A program made the translations under genes and the position numbers. A stretch of 64,000 nt of DNA, taken from positions 124,001 to 188,000 of the forward strand of contig JAHFBF010000003.1 in the NCBI GenBank assembly GCA_023250195.1, given 5' to 3'. This stretch comes from Candidatus Melainabacteria bacterium (GTDB lineage Bacteria; Cyanobacteriota; Vampirovibrionia; 2-02-FULL-35-15). The notes beneath the pieces are model-generated. The model was not told the origin of the DNA, did not search any database, and saw only the letters and a program-made list of their open reading frames with translations. Positions 1 to 8,219 of the stretch are shown here, one piece after another. How positions within the stretch are numbered: position 1 is the first letter of the stretch; each line of letters begins with the position of its first letter.

Positions 1-5
1 TTGGT

Positions 6-911
6 TTGTCCGGAGCTGTTACCACTGTAATTGGTAAGCTTTGTGGTTGTGAATATGATGGGCTTGAAAAACTTAGGAATAAGGCTATCATTCAACCAAA
101 CAGCAACATTGAAAAAACGCCAAAAGAATTAGGTATACCGCACGAAGAAATTTCTATTGATACGCCTGAATCAGTTTTAAAAGGTTACTATTTCCCCAAT
201 CCAATAGAAACAAAGAAAACAGTTATTATACTTGGTGGTAGCAGATATAGTTTAAGTAAGTCATATGAAAAAGTAAAAATGATTCAATCTGAAGTCCCTG
301 TAAACATCGTAATGGTTGATTATAGGGGCTTTGGGAATAGTACTTCAAAAGATGGAACAGTAACCTTTCAAGGTTTGATTAATGATGCAAGGGAAATCTA
401 TGATTACATAGTAAGAGAGAAAAAATTGACTGCAGATGAAATTAATATATTTGGAGCTTCATTAGGTGGTGCTGTTTCAATTGAATTAGCAAATCAAGAA
501 GGAGTAGACATAAATACTCTTGTTGTTCAATCATCTTTTACAAAGACCAAAGATGTAGGTGAATCATTAGTTGGGAAGGTTACTAGTTCAAAGCTTGTAC
601 AAAATCTAGGCTCTTCTTTAATTGAAACTGATTTTGACTCAGAAGTAAAAATAAAAACGGTAAGAGCTAAAAACATTATTGTTTGCCATGGTAAAGAAGA
701 TGAATTTATTCCCCATACTCAAGGTGAAAGGTTATTTAATGCCATTACTCTGGCTGATGCTAACAAATGTTATGTAATTTTAGATGGCTCTAAACATGAT
801 GATTTCATGGATTATTACTTTAGTGATAAGAAAAATGGTCTGATTTTATTTGAGGCTTTTAGGACATTCGTTGATAATTCAACTTTGCCTACTACTGCAC
901 GAGCAGCTTAA
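6..911 (+). CDS. alpha/beta hydrolase, 5' end possibly cut by window
   Basis: This is a serine hydrolase of the alpha/beta fold (BEM46/DUF-type esterase-like). The nucleophile elbow is GASLGG (Ser152), with Asp232 in the GKEDEFIP stretch and His264 in SKHDDF as the other members of the triad; VDYRGFG at about 104-110 is typical of the core strand and helix. There is no obvious signal peptide. The reading frame stays open to the window edge, so the TTG at position 6 may not be the true start. The substrate is unknown. It converges with the aprA-aprB pair. Confidence 0.7.
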   Translation: MSGAVTTVIGKLCGCEYDGLEKLRNKAIIQPNSNIEKTPKELGIPHEEISIDTPESVLKGYYFPNPIETKKTVIILGGSRYSLSKSYEKVKMIQSEVPVNIVMVDYRGFGNSTSKDGTVTFQGLINDAREIYDYIVREKKLTADEINIFGASLGGAVSIELANQEGVDINTLVVQSSFTKTKDVGESLVGKVTSSKLVQNLGSSLIETDFDSEVKIKTVRAKNIIVCHGKEDEFIPHTQGERLFNAITLADANKCYVILDGSKHDDFMDYYFSDKKNGLILFEAFRTFVDNSTLPTTARAA

Positions 912-925
912 GTTCTTATGTTAAG

Positions 926-1348
926 TTAAATATCTATTCCCAAATCCACAAAGCTCTTTGATATCCCTTTATAAGAATCTATAGTATCTGTAAACTCATC
1001 AGGATTAATTAATGTAGCAAGGCTTGCATCATTTCTGGCAGGTGTTTCAAAAACCTGTTCGTTTCCGTTTTCATCTTTTGTAGTCCAGATTGTTTTGTCT
1101 TTGTAAGCACGTGCTTTTAATATCCCCGGTTTACCGGTAATTTCAAATGGCAGTCTTATATCAATAGCCTGCTGAGGACAAATTTTTATACATGCTGCAC
1201 AATCCCAGCAATCAGCGTTACAGGTGATTTGTGCTTTTCCATTTGGCTGCATGAAAATAAGATCTCCCGGACAAGCCATGTTACATGGGGTTTCATGTTC
1301 TGGAAACCCGCAGCCGTTGCATAGATTTTGATCGATGTAAATGCCCAT
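926..1348 (-). CDS. aprB: adenylylsulfate reductase beta subunit-like ferredoxin
   Basis: This small iron-sulfur protein carries two [4Fe-4S] cysteine clusters near the N-terminus: CNGCGFPEHETPCNMACP and CNADCWDCAACIKICP. Loop lengths and the tail after the clusters match the AprB electron-transfer subunit of APS reductase, not a simple ferredoxin. I place the start at ATG 1348 (MGIYIDQNLC), because the more upstream ATG lies inside a 28-bp palindrome and would add only repeat-encoded residues (MQRPY...). It begins 8 nt after the aprA stop, so the two are co-transcribed. The order aprA then aprB is the reverse of the usual aprBA. No sat, qmo or dsr gene is visible nearby. Confidence 0.8.
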   Translation of the reverse strand: MGIYIDQNLCNGCGFPEHETPCNMACPGDLIFMQPNGKAQITCNADCWDCAACIKICPQQAIDIRLPFEITGKPGILKARAYKDKTIWTTKDENGNEQVFETPARNDASLATLINPDEFTDTIDSYKGISKSFVDLGIDI

Positions 1349-1356
1349 AAGTTTAA

Positions 1357-3105
1357 TTATAAAGGTGTAGGGACGTTGCATGCAACGTCCCTACTTCGTT
1401 CTATGATTTTAATTTCATCCTTTCTTTGATCATAAATTGAGTTAACAAATTTCAGCCAGTTTTTATCATCACGTTCAGGATAATCGGCTCGGCTCTGGTA
1501 AATAGGCCACCTGGTTTCTTTTCTGTATAAAAGATGTTCTATAAGTACACTTGCTACATCCAGTCTGTCTATAACTTCATGACACTTCATAAGTTCATGT
1601 AGAGATATAGTTACACCATCTTTACTTGCAAAAAGATTTTTTGATTCTTCTTTTAATTGTTTTATATGTTTCCTGCCTTTTAATAATTTTTGTTCATTTA
1701 AAATATAACCACTGGTTACTCCGCCTGCATATTCATCCATAACTTTCTGCATGCGTAATTCCAATTCGTCCGGCTGTAGAGACGTTGCGTGCAACGTCTC
1801 TAACAGGGGATTAAAGACCCTTTTCATTTCATCTTTTATATCCTTTTCATAAATTTGTTCTTCATTTATATTTTTTAATTTTGAAACGATGTTTCTAGCT
1901 GCAATTATTCCTTCAGCACCGGCACCGGATAAATATTTTTTTGGAGCTCCACCGGCTACATCACCTGCAGCATAAAGGTTTTCAATGGTTGCCATCCTGT
2001 TTACATCTATCCAGTAACCAGCTTGTGCATGGCCGCCTACAATATATGGCTCTGTCCCAACTATTTCTGGAGGATCATTATCTGGTGTAGAACCTCTGCT
2101 TGCCCAGTACAAAGTTAGTCCTGGAGTCATATGCAGGTAATATGCTTTTAATCTTTCTGCCTGTTCTTTTGTAAGGTGTGTTGTATCAAGGTAGCATGGC
2201 CCTCTTCCTTCAATATTCTCCTGTAAAGTTGCCCACATTCTCATAGAAGTTGGCATGGACATTCCACCAAGATTTTTGTATCTTTCTTCTAAATACCTTT
2301 CACCGAGGGCATTTACCTGCTGAGCTTTTACTCCCTGAGCTACTGCACCTGTGGGTGCCATGAGATCTTTTATTCGCATGCTGATATAGCGCATTTCAAA
2401 GGTAGTCATTTCAGCACCGGCACGAATGCCAATTGCATAGCCGGCTCCGGTGTTAAAGGGCGAATACCAGATTTTATGTCTGGCTTCACCTTCGTTATTT
2501 GGTTTGTAAATGCCGCCTGCACCGCCGGTTGCTACAAGAACGGCTTTAGCCTGAATTACATAAAATTTTCCGTCTCTTACCCCAAATCCAAATGCTCCGC
2601 AGACTTTGTTTTTATTTGTGATTAAATTTGTAATAACTACACGATTTAAAATTCTTGCTTTTGTGGCTTTTGTAGCCTGTGCAATAATTGGTTTTATTCT
2701 TTCTCCCTGAACTATAATCGATCCTCGTCCGCGGACATAATATTCTCCGTTTTCATCTTTTGGAATTGGTAAACCCCATTCCTCTAAAAGTTTGACTACG
2801 TGATTTACTTCTTTTGCAAGAGTATAAACAAGATCTTCCCGAACTAAATCCATAGAATCTTTTTTTACATAATCTAAAAATGTCTCAGGAGTCTGACCTG
2901 GAGTTAAGTAAGCGTTTATGGCATTTACGCCGGCAGCAAGACATCCGCTTCTATCAATGTGTGCCTTCTCCAGAATTAAAACATCAATGTCTGGATTTAA
3001 TCTTTTTGCTTCATATGCTGCAAAACAACCTGCAGCACCAGCGCCAATTATTAAAAAGTCAGTTTTTAATCTTTCAATCTTTATATTTTCAATTTTATTG
3101 AGCAT
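1357..3105 (-). CDS. aprA: adenylylsulfate reductase alpha subunit-like flavoprotein
   Basis: This is an FAD-dependent oxidoreductase of the succinate dehydrogenase/fumarate reductase flavoprotein superfamily, most like AprA, which reduces APS to sulfite and AMP. The N-terminal dinucleotide-binding motif is GAGAAGCFAA (about 21-30). AprA-like landmarks follow: GVNAINAYLTPGQTPE, GPCYLDTTHL, EPYIVGGHAQAGYW and AAGDVAGG near the FAD C-terminal contact. At 582 residues it is somewhat short for AprA. Two 28-bp GTAG palindromes lie in frame: one adds about ten residues (LETLHATSLQ) and the other supplies the last residues (RDVACNVPTPL) and leads into the stop. Partner choice (AprB next door) supports the call; a related assimilatory role is possible. 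Confidence 0.8.
   Translation of the reverse strand: MLNKIENIKIERLKTDFLIIGAGAAGCFAAYEAKRLNPDIDVLILEKAHIDRSGCLAAGVNAINAYLTPGQTPETFLDYVKKDSMDLVREDLVYTLAKEVNHVVKLLEEWGLPIPKDENGEYYVRGRGSIIVQGERIKPIIAQATKATKARILNRVVITNLITNKNKVCGAFGFGVRDGKFYVIQAKAVLVATGGAGGIYKPNNEGEARHKIWYSPFNTGAGYAIGIRAGAEMTTFEMRYISMRIKDLMAPTGAVAQGVKAQQVNALGERYLEERYKNLGGMSMPTSMRMWATLQENIEGRGPCYLDTTHLTKEQAERLKAYYLHMTPGLTLYWASRGSTPDNDPPEIVGTEPYIVGGHAQAGYWIDVNRMATIENLYAAGDVAGGAPKKYLSGAGAEGIIAARNIVSKLKNINEEQIYEKDIKDEMKRVFNPLLETLHATSLQPDELELRMQKVMDEYAGGVTSGYILNEQKLLKGRKHIKQLKEESKNLFASKDGVTISLHELMKCHEVIDRLDVASVLIEHLLYRKETRWPIYQSRADYPERDDKNWLKFVNSIYDQRKDEIKIIERSRDVACNVPTPL
1367..1394. repeat. 28-bp GTAG palindrome, copy 1
   Basis: The arms are GTAGGGACGTTGCA and its exact reverse complement, so the palindrome is perfect. 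It overlaps the 3' end of aprA, where it is translated as the C-terminal residues, and lies just upstream of the chosen aprB start. The GTAG/CTAC ends resemble the tetranucleotide plus hairpin recognised by RAYT transposases. Confidence 0.9.
1776..1803. repeat. 28-bp GTAG palindrome, copy 2, inside aprA
   Basis: The left arm is GTAGAGACGTTGCG and the right arm is its near reverse complement; the last base differs from CTAC. It lies within the aprA reading frame without breaking it, in the region after the conserved FAD-binding core. Confidence 0.85.
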
Positions 3106-3139
3106 AGTTTATAGTTTATCAATTTGTAAGAAAAAACTT

Positions 3140-3158
3140 ACTTAATTACTACTTAATT
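3140..3158 (+). promoter_or_regulatory. 11-bp-phased direct repeat upstream of 3219 gene
   Basis: ACTTAATT occurs at 3140 and again at 3151, exactly 11 bp apart, 79 bp upstream of the ATG of the HEAT-like gene. Direct repeats with this phasing are typical OmpR/PhoB-family binding sites. The same layout precedes several orphan genes in this window. Confidence 0.4.
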
Positions 3159-3218
3159 TTTCCAAATCTCACAGATTACAAGCTCATATAGACTTATAAT
3201 ATTTATCAAGAGTTACAT

Positions 3219-4844
3219 ATGAATAATAAAGTTGACGGGGTTTCTACGAATTCTCCTATACCGCGAAACAGGTCTTTAGTACCTATTAGTATTCCCAAAG
3301 CGGTTAGTGATTTAACAATATCGCCAACTAAGTCACCTCCTATAAAGCCAGTTGATCCCTGGCTTCACCCAAATTTATTTGTTGGTTTAAGAAATACATT
3401 TGTACCTTTTGAAACTTTGGAAAAATTTATTTCCTGGCAGAGGGAGAAGCTTGAAAAAGCAGATATCCTCAAATTTAGAAATGCTATAAAAGTAGATCCT
3501 ACGGTAAAAGGAACAATTGAAGATTTAATACCGGTTTTTGCAAAAAGCGATGCAGATTTAATGTCTGTTTTAAGGAATAGACTAATAAAATCGACTGACT
3601 TTGAAGAAAAGGTTATTCTTTTAAAAGTATTTTTTTCTACAGAGAGTGAAGATGAACTTTTTAATTCATTCTTTCTTCCGGCATTGGAAAATAGCAAGGG
3701 ATTTGAAAATCTTGAAGCTAATCATGAGTTTTGTCTGTATTTTTTAAGTTCTCTTGATAAAAGTTCACTGGATAATATTCTTACACGGTTGGACTTTGGG
3801 GAACTAACAGACATTGAAACCTTTTCACAATCAATATTAAAACTTGCTGATCCTGACGAAGTCATTAATTCATTAATGGCAATAAATGAAAAGCTGATTT
3901 TAAATGATGATGACAGTAAGAGGCATTATCAGGTGATTTTAAAGACTCAGAGCATTATAGTCCTGTGCATGAATTATCTGGGAGATGCACCAGGATTTAT
4001 ATCATTGGAACATCTTAAAACGCTTTATAAAAGCGCCATTGATCTGGATGTTAAGGGAGAAGTTGCTGATTTGCTTGCTGCGCACTATTCTGCTGAAGCA
4101 ATTAAAATTCTTAGAGAACAAATCTCAAACACGGAAGAAGATTGTGAAGACTGCAGGCAGAACCGATTTTTTGCAATAGGATATTTTGCTAATCTGATGA
4201 AAGAAAACGCTGCTGTTAAACTAAAAGAAGTTCTTGATGAGGAGAAAGATCCATTTGTAGCAGGAGCTATTTGTTATCAACTTGCTAGTAATTGTGGTAT
4301 AGATGGCAGAAGGGCTCTTGCAAGTTTAATAGTTAAACAAATCAAAAAATGCCAGGAATCAATTCCTTTAGGCTGTGCAATTCAGCTTGCACAGTATATG
4401 CCTGAATTGAATAAAACACTTAAAAATATCATGTGTAGATCTTATCAAACAGATGAAGGATTAAAGAAAGCGTTTATAAATTTAAAAAGAGTTAATTTAT
4501 GTCAGATCTCAAAATCAGATGATGGAATAATTATTTTCCACGTAACTCCAAGTGATAATTCTAATCCGGTTGTAGACTTTATAAATAAGATGGGATTGAA
4601 AAATATGATTGAGTGGGCATCCAATTCTAAAGAAGATATCTCTAGAGAAGAACAATCTCTTAAGGATAATTCTCTTGAAATCTTAGATTATGCCTGGAAT
4701 ACGCAAAGAGATAAAATGACAGAGTTGGTCCTTGAAATAATGCCGCTTGGTGAAGACAATGAACTGAAATTAAAGTCTAAAAGTCTTGTTGGGGTGGGTT
4801 CATTTAGTGATGATCAAATGTCAGAACTAAGACCGTTTCGTTAA
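3219..4844 (+). CDS. HEAT-like repeat protein, orphan paralogue 1
   Basis: I do not recognise this 541-residue protein. It has a Pro/Ser-rich, probably disordered N-terminus (about 1-50), then a wholly helical body with regularly spaced hydrophobic positions suggesting HEAT-like repeats, and a variable tail. It has no signal peptide or membrane segment. The next gene is a paralogue: both contain a DPFVxGxxxYxL stretch, an IPLGC/LPLGC motif, an SKxD motif before the C-terminus and an LDYA motif. Such proteins usually act as scaffolds. It heads a cluster with an AAA+ ATPase and a membrane protein, so a role in one assembly is plausible but not shown. Confidence 0.7.
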   Translation: MNNKVDGVSTNSPIPRNRSLVPISIPKAVSDLTISPTKSPPIKPVDPWLHPNLFVGLRNTFVPFETLEKFISWQREKLEKADILKFRNAIKVDPTVKGTIEDLIPVFAKSDADLMSVLRNRLIKSTDFEEKVILLKVFFSTESEDELFNSFFLPALENSKGFENLEANHEFCLYFLSSLDKSSLDNILTRLDFGELTDIETFSQSILKLADPDEVINSLMAINEKLILNDDDSKRHYQVILKTQSIIVLCMNYLGDAPGFISLEHLKTLYKSAIDLDVKGEVADLLAAHYSAEAIKILREQISNTEEDCEDCRQNRFFAIGYFANLMKENAAVKLKEVLDEEKDPFVAGAICYQLASNCGIDGRRALASLIVKQIKKCQESIPLGCAIQLAQYMPELNKTLKNIMCRSYQTDEGLKKAFINLKRVNLCQISKSDDGIIIFHVTPSDNSNPVVDFINKMGLKNMIEWASNSKEDISREEQSLKDNSLEILDYAWNTQRDKMTELVLEIMPLGEDNELKLKSKSLVGVGSFSDDQMSELRPFR

Positions 4845-4862
4845 TTGTAATCTGATTATTAA

Positions 4863-4877
4863 TAGTATAATATACTA
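4863..4877. promoter_or_regulatory. short inverted repeat in 4844-4897 gap
   Basis: TAGTATA and TATACTA flank one central base. The site overlaps a TATAAT-like sequence about 20 bases upstream of the second HEAT-like gene, so it could be a -10 box or a small operator. Confidence 0.3.
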
Positions 4878-4896
4878 AACAATTAAAGTTATAAAA

Positions 4897-6585
4897 ATGG
4901 ATAAAGTTGGCATTAGTGGGCTGGGTAATAGTTCGCAGATACCACAAAAAAGTGAAGTATCTGCAGATGGTGCTGTTGATGATGTTGTGGCTGAACACCA
5001 AGATATAGATACTCAAAGCCAGGAACCAGGAGGAGAGAAGTTACATAGTGGAATTGATCCTTCAATTAATCCGGCTTTGTTTCATATTGCCAGAAGGGCT
5101 GTTTTAAATACAGAGGTTGTATCAGGTTTTATCACTGATAATGCAAGGGAACTAGGAAATCCTTCAAATAAAGATTTTGAAAATACTTTGGCAGAATATT
5201 TAAGAAGATCGATAATTCCTGATAAACAATTTGAAAGTGAAATTAAAAGAAAATTATCAGGCGTTCCATTTGATCTGGTTGAAGATTTAAAAAGAAGAAT
5301 TACTTCAACTGAATCACTTACAGAATCAGCAGTTATGCTTAAAATGCTGTTTTGTCTTGGGGATAAGGATGAAATCTTTCAGCAGTTAATGATTCCATAC
5401 CTTGAAGAAAGATCCGGACTTGGAGATAGTGATATTGTTGCAAGTAATAAAAGATTTTACCTGCGCTTTTTTAAGGCTTTACATGAAGGAGATTTAGAGG
5501 AAATCTTACTTAACCTTCGATATCAGGAAGTAATCAGAGCTGATAATTTCGCATATGCATTACTTGAAATTGCAGAACCTAGGTTTGTTTTGGATACACT
5601 GGAAAAATATCAAGTTGATTTCAGTTTACCGGAGGAAGATCAATTAGCTACTGCACAAAAGGTTCAGACAAGTCAGTTAACAATACTTCAAAACGGAACA
5701 GCAAGAGCAAAACTGAAAGAAGAGGAATCTTTGCAATATCTTGAAACTTTGTATAAAGCATCACTGAGTCAAAAAGTTAGTGATGATATTGCAAAGCTAT
5801 TTTCATTTCATTATGCAGAATTCAGCAGAGCAGTTTTCTTAAGAGAACTTGAGAATACTGTAGATGATGTAAGTGAAGCAAACAGAAGAAGACGTTACCT
5901 TGCAGTTACTCATCTGGTTAATGCTATAAATAACAGTTCAGAAGCTGCTGATTATTTAAAGGGATTTATTCTGAAAGAAAAAGATCCTTTTGTTGTTGGT
6001 AATGCTGTTTATTTACTTTCAACTAACCTAGGAGAGGATGGTAAAAAGGCTTTAGTTAAGGTGATAGTAGAACAGTCTGAAAATGAAATTGTATCATTGC
6101 CTCTTGGTTGTTTAAACCTGCTCTATATTTCAAAAGATCAAAAGGTTTACTTAAACTTAATTAAAGATATATTTAGTTTTGATTATAAAAATAAAGAAGC
6201 TTTAAGAACAGCATTTGAAAATCTTGCAGATGAGCCTTTGTGTCCGATCTCAAAAGAAAATGGTGACTTTTTATTTGCACCTGCTCAAGAACAAGATCCA
6301 GAACAGGTTGTAGATTTAATAGGATGTATAGAGCCTGAAACTTTTTTCCAGTGGGCATTAACTGATTCAAAAGATGATGAAGCGTTAAGAAGAAATTCTC
6401 AGGGAGTTCTAGATTATGCCTGTGTGGTAAGTTCTGAAAGAGTTTATAGTTTTTTATCATGGATATTAACAAACGGATCGACTTCAATAAGTGCAGAACT
6501 TACTAGAAAGCTTGGTGGCATGGGGCAGGCAGGCAGGAATGATGAAGTGGTTGAAAAAATTAGATTTTATAGTTCAAGGAATTGA
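4897..6585 (+). CDS. HEAT-like repeat protein, orphan paralogue 2
   Basis: This 562-residue helical repeat protein is a diverged tandem copy of the preceding gene. Its first 50 residues are low-complexity and acidic/Gln-rich (GAVDDVVAEHQDIDTQSQ), then helical repeats fill the rest. Shared landmarks with paralogue 1 are KDPFVVGNAVYLL, SLPLGCLNLL, LCPISKENGD and DYA near the end. It has no catalytic motif, signal peptide or transmembrane segment. A 52-bp gap separates the two genes, and a possible second promoter lies in it. The function is unknown; the duplication suggests a heteromer or sub-functionalised pair. Confidence 0.7.
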   Translation: MDKVGISGLGNSSQIPQKSEVSADGAVDDVVAEHQDIDTQSQEPGGEKLHSGIDPSINPALFHIARRAVLNTEVVSGFITDNARELGNPSNKDFENTLAEYLRRSIIPDKQFESEIKRKLSGVPFDLVEDLKRRITSTESLTESAVMLKMLFCLGDKDEIFQQLMIPYLEERSGLGDSDIVASNKRFYLRFFKALHEGDLEEILLNLRYQEVIRADNFAYALLEIAEPRFVLDTLEKYQVDFSLPEEDQLATAQKVQTSQLTILQNGTARAKLKEEESLQYLETLYKASLSQKVSDDIAKLFSFHYAEFSRAVFLRELENTVDDVSEANRRRRYLAVTHLVNAINNSSEAADYLKGFILKEKDPFVVGNAVYLLSTNLGEDGKKALVKVIVEQSENEIVSLPLGCLNLLYISKDQKVYLNLIKDIFSFDYKNKEALRTAFENLADEPLCPISKENGDFLFAPAQEQDPEQVVDLIGCIEPETFFQWALTDSKDDEALRRNSQGVLDYACVVSSERVYSFLSWILTNGSTSISAELTRKLGGMGQAGRNDEVVEKIRFYSSRN

Positions 6586-6618
6586 GTTCGCTGAAGATTA
6601 ACTTTTAACACTTAGCAA

Positions 6619-6672
6619 CTTAATATTATTTTTATATTTCAATCTTGGAAGCTTAATATTATTTTTATATTT
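6619..6672 (+). repeat. 21-bp direct repeat, 33-bp period, upstream of AAA gene
   Basis: CTTAATATTATTTTTATATT followed by T occurs at 6619-6639 and again at 6652-6672. The 33-bp offset is three helical turns, so the two copies would face the same side of the DNA. It could be an upstream AT-rich activator or nucleoid-protein site for the gene at 6759. Confidence 0.6.
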
Positions 6673-6715
6673 AATATTGATTTACAGGTATTAAATTAGC
6701 TATCATTGGGCCATA

Positions 6716-6737
6716 GGTTTAGTTAAGGTTTATTTAA
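6716..6737 (+). promoter_or_regulatory. 11-bp direct repeat before AAA+ gene
   Basis: GGTTTAGTTAA is followed at once by GGTTTATTTAA, an 11-bp period, 43 bp upstream of the ATG. It matches the phasing seen at other orphan genes here. Confidence 0.4.
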
Positions 6738-6758
6738 GAAGAGTAAAAAGAGGAATAA

Positions 6759-8186
6759 ATGGCTGGAGCAATATCTGTAAACCCTTTGTCCGGAATGTGG
6801 GATAGCTATCGTAGTACTGCTACGACTCCTCTTTCAGGAAGATTGAATGTAGAATGTCAAACCATAGATGAGGTCCTTACAGATCCTAATGCTACAAGAA
6901 AGTCAGGATTTACTGATTATGTGAAAAAAGGACATGCGTGGTCTTTGTTTAATGCAGGTGTTGGAGGTCTGTTTGCTTGGCTTTCATCACGACTGGAGAG
7001 TGGATTCTGGAAGGTTACTCTTGGATTTTTCAGTGTTACTAATTTTCTAAGTGCAGCTACTCAAATAATTGTTGCAACTTTTTGTACCAATCCTGAAGAA
7101 GAAAAGATGAAGCAGCTTATTCCAACATATATCACAAAAGAAGAGCCATCTTTAGTTCTAGATGATGTAATTTTGAATCCAGATCACGAGACTGAAATTA
7201 AACTTCAAGTTGAAGAAGCAAGAAAGAGAGGAGTAGTACTTAATATTTATGGAACTATTGGAATTGGTAAAACCATGACTGGTAGGGCAATGGCGGGAGA
7301 AATTGTTAAATCAGGACTTTGTAAAAAAGCCCAGTTCTGGTATGGAAAAGATGAGTTGCTTAAAGTAGATGCAGTAGATCATTTTGGTGGACCTGTTACG
7401 ATTATGGGTTATACACTAATTGGTGGGGAAACCATAGCACAGAGAGTTGAAAGGGTTGTTGCAAATGCTCTGGCACATTACAAGAAGACAGGTGAATATG
7501 TGGTTATTGGATTAGACGAAGCACATGTTCTTCTTGAAGGACATGAGTCAAGATATAGTCGTAGAAGTTCAACTAAGGCAACAGATAGGCCCGCTATAAT
7601 TCAGGCATTTGCAAAAATGGTAGATAAAATACAAGGCAAAAATGGTGATTGTAAAGGTATTGTATTAATGTTAATGTCTAACTCTGCAGGAAATAAATTT
7701 AAATTTCTTGAAAGAAGAATGCCAAATCTAGAATATAAAAGACCTAACGCTGCATTGAGAGAAAGATTTTTAAAAGTAATTATTCCAAGGATCTTAACAA
7801 AATATGGAATCTCTGAGACGGTTTCTTCATCAGATTATTTTAGACTTGCTGCAGTAGGTACTGAAAATATATTCCAGAAATATTATGCAAGTCATGTATA
7901 TGACATTGCTGGAGTAGAGACAGATCATAACCCTGATTATGTTAAAGCTCAAAAAGATGAGCTTAAAAACTTTGATTTGCTGCATTTTGATGCTATAGAG
8001 AAAGCTGTTGATAAAGCAGCTTTTGATATTAAAAATGGGCGTGGTAGTGGCACATTTACTGATCGACTTGAAGAAAAATTAATGGCACTCACTCAAAGTG
8101 CTGCAAGTGATAAAAAAGCTATAGAGGATGAATTAAAGGATAAAGCAGGTGATAGTCATATTATATCGTGGTCATTTGATGATTAG
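6759..8186 (+). CDS. membrane-anchored AAA+ ATPase
   Basis: This P-loop ATPase has an N-terminal membrane anchor. Two hydrophobic segments at about 62-82 and 84-108 form a hairpin. The Walker A motif is GTIGIGKT (165-172) and Walker B is VVIGLDEAH (248-256). A likely sensor-1 is LMLMSNSAG, and Arg-rich stretches follow (LERRMPN, ALRERFLKV). The C-terminus is charged and helical. It resembles AAA/ORC-type modules but I cannot assign a family. The start is supported by AAGAGG-type Shine-Dalgarno sequence (aaaaagaggaataaATG). It is followed 33 bp later by a membrane protein gene in the same direction, with the HEAT-like paralogues upstream; a membrane-localised assembly is a reasonable inference. 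Confidence 0.75.
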   Translation: MAGAISVNPLSGMWDSYRSTATTPLSGRLNVECQTIDEVLTDPNATRKSGFTDYVKKGHAWSLFNAGVGGLFAWLSSRLESGFWKVTLGFFSVTNFLSAATQIIVATFCTNPEEEKMKQLIPTYITKEEPSLVLDDVILNPDHETEIKLQVEEARKRGVVLNIYGTIGIGKTMTGRAMAGEIVKSGLCKKAQFWYGKDELLKVDAVDHFGGPVTIMGYTLIGGETIAQRVERVVANALAHYKKTGEYVVIGLDEAHVLLEGHESRYSRRSSTKATDRPAIIQAFAKMVDKIQGKNGDCKGIVLMLMSNSAGNKFKFLERRMPNLEYKRPNAALRERFLKVIIPRILTKYGISETVSSSDYFRLAAVGTENIFQKYYASHVYDIAGVETDHNPDYVKAQKDELKNFDLLHFDAIEKAVDKAAFDIKNGRGSGTFTDRLEEKLMALTQSAASDKKAIEDELKDKAGDSHIISWSFDD

Positions 8187-8219
8187 CTCCTCACAAAAGT
8201 CCAGTAAAGGTAAATATAA

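Noticed and set aside
2880-3145. Open frames on the plus strand opposite the start of aprA
   Set aside because: They are antisense to a well-supported flavoprotein N-terminus, have no ribosome site, and their products look like random low-complexity sequence.
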